In this document: positions 58,086 through 64,000 of the stretch, in pieces | How the letters are laid out: each line of letters starts with the position of its first letter | Position numbering within the stretch: position 1 is the first letter of the stretch | NCBI RefSeq assembly: GCF_030695035.1 | Contig: NZ_JAUYTT010000008.1 | Span: forward strand, 682,001-746,000 | Direction of reading: 5' to 3' | Length of the DNA: 64,000 nucleotides | Source: Frigidibacter sp. | Lineage (GTDB): Bacteria > Pseudomonadota > Alphaproteobacteria > Rhodobacterales > Rhodobacteraceae | Program-made: the position numbers and the translations under genes | The notes under the pieces: generated by a model | What the model saw: the letters and a program-made list of their open reading frames with translations, nothing else | Database searches by the model: none | Told to the model about the DNA's origin: nothing

Positions 58086-58889
58086 ATGACGTTGTTTTCG
58101 AGTATGATCCGCATGTGGCGCGGCCCTACCCCGCGCCCCGAACCTGAGCAGGCCCAAGACCTGCCCGAGGCACAACTTGCGGCCCTGTCGCCCGATCAGC
58201 CGCTCTGCGTGATCGGCGACATCCACGGCTGCGCCAGCTTGCTGGACATCCTCTCGCGCAAGATCGCGGAGGAGGTCGATGACGACACACGCATCATCGG
58301 CGTCGGCGACTATGTGGACCGCGGCGATGCCAGCGCAGACGTGCTGCGGATGTTGATGGCCGAGGCCACGCCGACCGGCAGCCGCCTGACCTGCCTTGCT
58401 GGCAACCACGAAGACATGTTGCTTGGATTTCTGGACGACCCGCAACAGACCGGCCCGCGCTGGCTGCGATATGGCGGGCTGCAGACCCTTGCAAGCTTCG
58501 GTCTGCGCGGAATCAGCGAGACGATGAGCGGCACGGACCTGGAACGCGCACGGGACGGCCTGCGCGAGGCAATGGGGCCAGAGCTTGAACACTGGCTGCG
58601 CGGGCTGCCGCTCTATGTGCAAAGCGGCAATGTCGCGGTGGTTCATGCCGGCGCCAATCCCGACCTTCCGATCCTTCAGCAAGATCGCAAATCGCTGCTC
58701 TGGGGCCATGCCGAATTTTTCAGGCGCCCTCGCTCTGACGGCCTCTGGGTTGCGCATGGGCATACCGTGGTGCCCGAAATCCGCCAGCAGGGCGGGCGCA
58801 TCTCGGTGGACACCGGCGCCTATGCGACCGGCCGGCTGAGTGCAGCGATTCTTTACCCGGATGGGGGCACCCGGCACCTTTCGACCTGA
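58086..58889 (+). CDS. Calcineurin-like (PPP-type) metallophosphoesterase
   Basis: CVIGDIHGCASLLDIL...IGVGDYVDRGDASADVL...CLAGNHEDMLLGFL. Confidence 0.92.
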   Translation: MTLFSSMIRMWRGPTPRPEPEQAQDLPEAQLAALSPDQPLCVIGDIHGCASLLDILSRKIAEEVDDDTRIIGVGDYVDRGDASADVLRMLMAEATPTGSRLTCLAGNHEDMLLGFLDDPQQTGPRWLRYGGLQTLASFGLRGISETMSGTDLERARDGLREAMGPELEHWLRGLPLYVQSGNVAVVHAGANPDLPILQQDRKSLLWGHAEFFRRPRSDGLWVAHGHTVVPEIRQQGGRISVDTGAYATGRLSAAILYPDGGTRHLST

Positions 58890-59295
58890 CCGCGCGGCCA
58901 AACCGAAGCAGGTGAGGCGGCGGATGTCTGCGGTGGTCCGATGCCGTGGCCCGTGATTCTCATCATTTCATTTGCATACTGTGTACAAACTAGGCAAATG
59001 TCATCGTATAGATACAAAGCGTTTGCCCTAACGTCACTTTTTGGCGTCAAGAGCAGGGGCGACGGCAGGAACCCGCTGGCCTTCGCAACTGCAGCATTTT
59101 AAGACTTGCGAAACCATGCACGGCCCGGCGATGATAGAACAGGTTAGCGGTGCATGTCGTCGCATAGCGAGTAGCGAGCCAGCGCATCAGCCAGAAGGTT
59201 GCTCTGTCGCGTTTGATAATAACGGCAAAGCATCTGCTGTGCCGGAACCAGTTACAACTTCAAGCAATTCGACCCAACTTGAGCGGGAGACAGTG

Positions 59296-59970
59296 ATGAA
59301 ACATGTGGTGATTTCAGATAGTTTCGACCACATCGACGCCGCCGGCTCGAGCGTAGGTCGTCGATACCTTGGGGCGCCGAAGCGTGTTGCCGATCTTCTG
59401 ATCGCCTTCCTGATTCTTCCTGTGGTTGCACCGGTGATCGGGGTGCTGTGGCTGCTGACCCGCCTTGATGGCGGCAAAGGCTTCTTCGGGCATACCCGGA
59501 TCGGCCGCGGTGGCACCCCCTTCAAGTGCTGGAAAATCCGCACGATGGTGCCGGATGCAGAAGCGAAACTGCAGCACTACCTGGCCGAGAACCCGGTGGC
59601 TGCGGCGCAGTGGGTCCGCGAATACAAGCTGGACAACGACCCGCGCATCACGCGGATCGGGAACTTCCTGCGCAAGACCAGCCTCGACGAGCTGCCCCAG
59701 ATCTGGAACGTGCTCACCGGCGAGATGAGCTTTGTCGGGCCGCGCCCGGTGATCGAGGCCGAGCTTGCCAAGTATCACGGGTCCGAATGGGCTTACCTGT
59801 CGATGCGTCCCGGGATCACCGGGCTGTGGCAGGTCTCGGGCCGCAACGATGTCAGCTATGACGAGCGGGTCCAGTTGGATGTGACCTACGCCAGAAACCT
59901 GTCGTTCGGCGCCGATCTGCGGATCATCGTCAAGACGGCATCGGCAGTCCTGAACCGCACCGGCCGCTGA
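59296..59970 (+). CDS. Undecaprenyl-phosphate sugar transferase (exopolysaccharide initiation)
   Basis: KRVADLLIAFLILPVVAPVIGVLWLLTRLDGGKGFFGHTRIGRGGTPFKCWKIRTMVPDAE...KTSLDELPQIWNVLTGEMSFVGPRP. Confidence 0.94.
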   Translation: MKHVVISDSFDHIDAAGSSVGRRYLGAPKRVADLLIAFLILPVVAPVIGVLWLLTRLDGGKGFFGHTRIGRGGTPFKCWKIRTMVPDAEAKLQHYLAENPVAAAQWVREYKLDNDPRITRIGNFLRKTSLDELPQIWNVLTGEMSFVGPRPVIEAELAKYHGSEWAYLSMRPGITGLWQVSGRNDVSYDERVQLDVTYARNLSFGADLRIIVKTASAVLNRTGR

Positions 59971-60283
59971 GTTCAAGCAGCCCCGGACTGTCCGCTGATC
60001 GGACGGCCCGGGGCGCATCCAGGCTAGAAAATTAGGGCCTGATCCAGCGCCCCGTTCACTTTCAAGAATTTCAAGAATTTGCGCGGCGTGTCGTCAAGAC
60101 GCCAAGCCTGCGCCAGAGATCCCCAGTTCCGCCATCCTTACATAACGAGACTGTCGGGGTAGCCGCTCTGGCGGCGCCCGAGGCGGCATGTCCGCCGGCA
60201 CCGGCGCAATGCCCGCCGCGCGCCCCCGCGGCGATCTGACGGTGACCTCCCCGCTCTCTCATCGAAGTTCGCACACACACAGC

Positions 60284-60313
60284 AAAACGCCCGGCCACTT
60301 GGGACCGGGCGTT
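60284..60313 (-). terminator. Intrinsic terminator of ugd
   Basis: Minus strand AACGCCCGG-TCCCAAGTGG-CCGGGCGTTTTG. Confidence 0.8.
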
Positions 60314-60339
60314 GCGCTATCGTACTGTCCGTGCCGGGA

Positions 60340-61506
60340 TCAGTCTGCGCCGAACAGGTCGCGCGTGTAGACCTTGTCCGCCACGTCGGCCAGTTCCGGC
60401 GCCGCCCGGTTGGCCACGATCACATCCGCCTCTGCCTTGAACGCCTCCAGATCGCGGATCACCCGCGAGTTGAAGAAGTCCTCGGCATCCAGCGCCGGTT
60501 CATAGACAATGACCTCGATGCCCTTTGCCTTGACCCGCTTCATGATCCCCTGGATCGAGCTTTGCCGGAAGTTGTCCGATCCCGCCTTCATCACCAGTCG
60601 GTAGATGCCCACCACCTTGGGTTTGCGCGCGACGATCTGGTCGGCGATGAAATCCTTGCGGGTGCGGTTCGCCTCGACAATGGCACCGATGATGACCTGC
60701 GGCACCTCGTCGTAATTGGCCAGCAGCTGCTTGGTGTCCTTGGGCAGGCAATAGCCGCCATAGCCGAAGGACGGGTTGTTGTAATGGCTGCCGATCCGCG
60801 GATCGAGGCTGACCCCGTCGATGATCTGCCGCGCATCCAGCCCGCGCGCGACAGAATAGGTGTCGAGCTCGTTGAAGAACGCGACCCGCATGGCGAGGAA
60901 GGTGTTGGCGAACAGCTTCACTGCCTCGGCCTCGGACGGGTCGGTGAACAGCACCGGCGCAGTCTTCTCGACCGCGCCCTCCAGCAGCAGCGCGGCAAAG
61001 CGCTCCGCCCGCTCCGACCGCTCACCCACCACGATCCGCGATGGATGAAGGTTGTCGTGCAAGGCCTTGCCTTCACGCAAAAATTCCGGGCTGAAGATGA
61101 GGTTCTTGGTGCCAAGCGCCAGCGCGGCCGACTGGGTATAGCCCACAGGGATGGTGGACTTGATCACCATCACCGCATCGGGCGCCACCTCCATCACCTT
61201 GCGGATCACCGCCTCGACAGAGCTGGTGTCAAAGCGGTTCGTCGCCACGTCATAGTTGGTCGGCGTCGAGATGATGACGAAATCCGCACCGCCATAGGCA
61301 TCGGCCGGGTCGGTGGTAGCGCGGAAATTCAGATCCCCCCGCGCCAGGAACGCCTCGCAATCGGCATCGACGATGGGGGAGCGGCCGGAGTTCACCAGCG
61401 CCACCTTCTCGGGCACCACATCCAGCGCCACGACCTCATTGTGCTGCGCCAGCAGCAGCCCGTTCGACAGGCCGACATAGCCCAGCCCCGCGACGGCAAT
61501 CTTCAT
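60340..61506 (-). CDS. ugd: UDP-glucose/nucleotide-sugar 6-dehydrogenase
   Basis: [39 protein letters not shown]...[19 protein letters not shown]. Confidence 0.95.
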   Translation of the reverse strand: MKIAVAGLGYVGLSNGLLLAQHNEVVALDVVPEKVALVNSGRSPIVDADCEAFLARGDLNFRATTDPADAYGGADFVIISTPTNYDVATNRFDTSSVEAVIRKVMEVAPDAVMVIKSTIPVGYTQSAALALGTKNLIFSPEFLREGKALHDNLHPSRIVVGERSERAERFAALLLEGAVEKTAPVLFTDPSEAEAVKLFANTFLAMRVAFFNELDTYSVARGLDARQIIDGVSLDPRIGSHYNNPSFGYGGYCLPKDTKQLLANYDEVPQVIIGAIVEANRTRKDFIADQIVARKPKVVGIYRLVMKAGSDNFRQSSIQGIMKRVKAKGIEVIVYEPALDAEDFFNSRVIRDLEAFKAEADVIVANRAAPELADVADKVYTRDLFGAD

Positions 61507-61549
61507 GTTCCGACCTTTCGTATTGTGATGCGGCAGTTCAAGGCAGGCA

Positions 61550-62980
61550 TCAGCCCCTTGCCCCCTGCCCGCGTGCATAGACATCGTCATAGCGCACGAT
61601 GTCATCTTCGCCGAGATAAGTGCCGGTCTGGACCTCGATCAGCACCATCGGCACCTTTCCCGGATTCTCCAGCCGGTGCACGGCACCCAGCGGGATATAG
61701 ACCGACTGGTTTTCCGTCACCAGCGTAACAGTATCGTCAATCGTTACCTTCGCCGTTCCCTCAACAACGATCCAATGTTCGGATCGGTGGAAATGGCTTT
61801 GCAAGCTTAGCGCCGCGACCGGGTGCACCACGATCCGCTTCACCTGAAAGCGGTTTCCCAGTGACAGCGTCTCATACCAGCCCCAAGGGCGGTGCTCGCG
61901 CAAGAAGCTCTCGGCCTGTTTGGCGCCCTTCTTCTTCAGCGCCGTCACCGCCGCCTTCACGTCCTGCGCCCGGCTCATATCGGCGACCAGCACGGCGTCA
62001 GGGGTGGCGATGGCGAAGATGTTCTTGAGCCCGATGCCCACGACCTCGAGCCCCTCGGATTCCGACCGCAGCAGCGAATCCTCGCAGTCGATGGCCGTCA
62101 CCGGCCCGCTGCTGCCGACGCCGCCCGCCGCTTGCGCACCCTCGCGCCAGACCGCATCCCAACCGCCAAGGTCCGACCAGGCGCCGGTGAAGGGCACCAC
62201 CGCCAGGTTCTCGGCCTTCTCCATCACCGCATAGTCGAGCGAGATATCCTCGGCCCCGGCCCAGGCCGCCGGATCCAGCCGCAGGAAGCCCAGATCGGGC
62301 CGCGCCGCCACTACCGCCGCCTCGACCGGCGCCAGCAGCGCCGGGGCATGGGCGCGGAAGGCTGCGATCATATCCTTGGCCGCGAACAGGAAGATCCCGG
62401 CATTCCAAAGGTAATTCCCGGCCGCCACCATCTCGGCCGCGCGCGCCACATCCGGCTTTTCCACGAAGCGGGCCAGCGGCATCGCGGCGCCATCAGGCGT
62501 GCCCGCCAGCTCCAGATAGCCATAGCCGGTCTCGGCCCGGTCCGGGGTGATGCCAAAGGTCACCATCATCCCTTGCGCCACGGCGGCAAGCCCCGCCGTC
62601 ACCGCAGTGCGGAATAGCGCCGCATCCGGGATCACATGGTCCGAGGGCGCGACCAGCATCACCGCGTCCGGATCGGCCGCTGCCAGATACAGCGCGGCGG
62701 CGAGCACCGCCGGCGCCGTATTGCGGGCCTCGGGCTCGATCAGGATCGCGCCGGGTTCTATCCCCGCCGCAGCCAGCTGCTCGGTCACGATGAAGCGGAA
62801 GTCCGACCCGGTCACCACCACCGGCGCCGCAAACCCCGGCCCCGACAACCGCCGCGCCGAAGCTGCAAACAGCGTCTCCTCGCCGACCAGCTTCACGAAC
62901 TGCTTGGGATAGCTTTTGCGGGACAGCGGCCAAAGCCGCGTCCCCGAGCCACCACATAGCAGAACCGGCGTAATCGACAT
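61550..62980 (-). CDS. Mannose-1-phosphate guanylyltransferase / mannose-6-phosphate isomerase
   Basis: [34 protein letters not shown]...[50 protein letters not shown]. Confidence 0.96.
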   Translation of the reverse strand: MSITPVLLCGGSGTRLWPLSRKSYPKQFVKLVGEETLFAASARRLSGPGFAAPVVVTGSDFRFIVTEQLAAAGIEPGAILIEPEARNTAPAVLAAALYLAAADPDAVMLVAPSDHVIPDAALFRTAVTAGLAAVAQGMMVTFGITPDRAETGYGYLELAGTPDGAAMPLARFVEKPDVARAAEMVAAGNYLWNAGIFLFAAKDMIAAFRAHAPALLAPVEAAVVAARPDLGFLRLDPAAWAGAEDISLDYAVMEKAENLAVVPFTGAWSDLGGWDAVWREGAQAAGGVGSSGPVTAIDCEDSLLRSESEGLEVVGIGLKNIFAIATPDAVLVADMSRAQDVKAAVTALKKKGAKQAESFLREHRPWGWYETLSLGNRFQVKRIVVHPVAALSLQSHFHRSEHWIVVEGTAKVTIDDTVTLVTENQSVYIPLGAVHRLENPGKVPMVLIEVQTGTYLGEDDIVRYDDVYARGQGARG

Positions 62981-63343
62981 GGTAATCTGTCTTCCGAAAT
63001 TCGCGCACCGAATATTTGCGCATCGGGCGCCAGTATGGCTGGCAGATTAAAGTTTCTGCACCTGCAAACAACCCATATCCTGCACCGGCGCAACGCAGGT
63101 GCCGAATTGTTGCAATCAGACCAGCCCGACCGTCAAGCTGATCCCGCTCGGCCGGAACTGACCATGCGGCGGATCATCTCGGCCCGGGTCGTTGCGGATG
63201 GCGTGCCTCGGCGCGGATATGCGCCGCACCGGTGCTGATCAAAGGATGCGGGGGGCATCGGGGCTGCGGCCGATACCCCCCATTTCGGGTCAACGCCTGG
63301 GGGGGCGAAGCCCCACCTCTTGCAACTGGCAAAAGGATTCCGG

Positions 63344-64000
63344 TCAGTGTGCCGGGACGTATTCCCCCTGCCACAGCGGCTTGGCATTTTCGGCATGGCG
63401 CGTCGCGAGCCGGCGCCCCTGCGTCCCTTGCACCAGGGGTCGTGCGGGCTTCGGCAGGCGGCCGTGGTCAAGCTCTGTCAGCTCGGGGAAGATCGCGAGG
63501 ATTTCCTCCCGGGCCTCGGGGCTCAGCGATTTCAGCGCCTCGGGCCCGGCGAACAGCGATTCGGTTCGCGCGCCCTGTGCAAAGACCACCTCATGCTGGT
63601 CGAACAGGAAGTGGCAATATTCGACCCCCTCCACTGCCGCATCCGCCGAGATCCCGGGCAGCGCCAGCAGATGCTTGGCCGCGACAAGTACTTCGCGGTT
63701 TCCGAACATCCGTTCGGCAATGGCAGACCGGATCAGCACCCGGTGCTGCGGCGACACCACAAGATCGCGCACCGGCAGGCCATCGCCCAGAGCCCCCGCC
63801 GTAATCCGGATCGGGCACAGGTTCGGGTTTGCACGCAACTCATCGGCGTTCAGACGGCGGCTGCCGATCCAGCGGATCGGCTTGAAGCCATTGTCCAGCG
63901 TCATCACCAGATCACCCTGCTGCAGCGCCTCGACCGCCACCTCGCCGCGCGGGGTCAGGATGCCGGTGCCGCTGGTGAAGCAGGGCACGTGGCAGATCGG
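63344..64000 (-). CDS. Hint-domain (hedgehog/intein-like) protein, C-terminal part (runs off window edge)
   Basis: ICHVPCFTSGTGILTPRGEVAVEALQQGDLVMTLDNGFKPIRWIGSRRL...LVVSPQHRVLI; frame is open through the window end. Confidence 0.88.
   Translation of the reverse strand, partial: PICHVPCFTSGTGILTPRGEVAVEALQQGDLVMTLDNGFKPIRWIGSRRLNADELRANPNLCPIRITAGALGDGLPVRDLVVSPQHRVLIRSAIAERMFGNREVLVAAKHLLALPGISADAAVEGVEYCHFLFDQHEVVFAQGARTESLFAGPEALKSLSPEAREEILAIFPELTELDHGRLPKPARPLVQGTQGRRLATRHAENAKPLWQGEYVPAH

Noticed and set aside
60060-60080. Tandem TTTCAAGAA x2 between sugar transferase and ugd
   Set aside because: Only two short copies, no associated promoter or structure; noted but not supported as a feature.

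Overview
This is a high-GC alphaproteobacterial chromosomal window, most likely Rhodobacterales/Paracoccaceae judging from the gene order dusB(nifR3)-ntrB-ntrC-ntrY-ntrX-trkA-trkH-hfq-hflX. It is mostly core metabolism: nitrogen regulation, ispDF, lipA, oxyR/katA, glnE, ilvB/ilvH, a heme-copper oxidase cluster with a CoxA-CoxC fusion plus NDH-2, an XdhC-like gene, an OmpA protein, a GMC oxidoreductase next to a liv ABC transporter, Yjb-type exopolysaccharide export, and sugar-nucleotide genes. The many long antisense ORFs in the track are GC-rich artefacts. The most interesting signals are non-coding. (1) A putative FnrL-driven small RNA of about 115-122 nt on the minus strand (about 43926-43805): an FNR box 41.5 bp upstream of the predicted start, three stem-loops, four CUCCCU anti-Shine-Dalgarno motifs, and a U-rich terminator. 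(2) A complete ribosome-mediated attenuator before ilvB (30337-30498): promoter, leader peptide MARILVLVRNRRMGR, a perfect 10-bp antiterminator and an intrinsic terminator. (3) A PD-(D/E)xK-like ORF translationally coupled between ilvB and ilvH. (4) A three-copy dispersed inverted-repeat element, plus several operator-like dyads. All calls come from reading the sequence; no database or folding computation was run.
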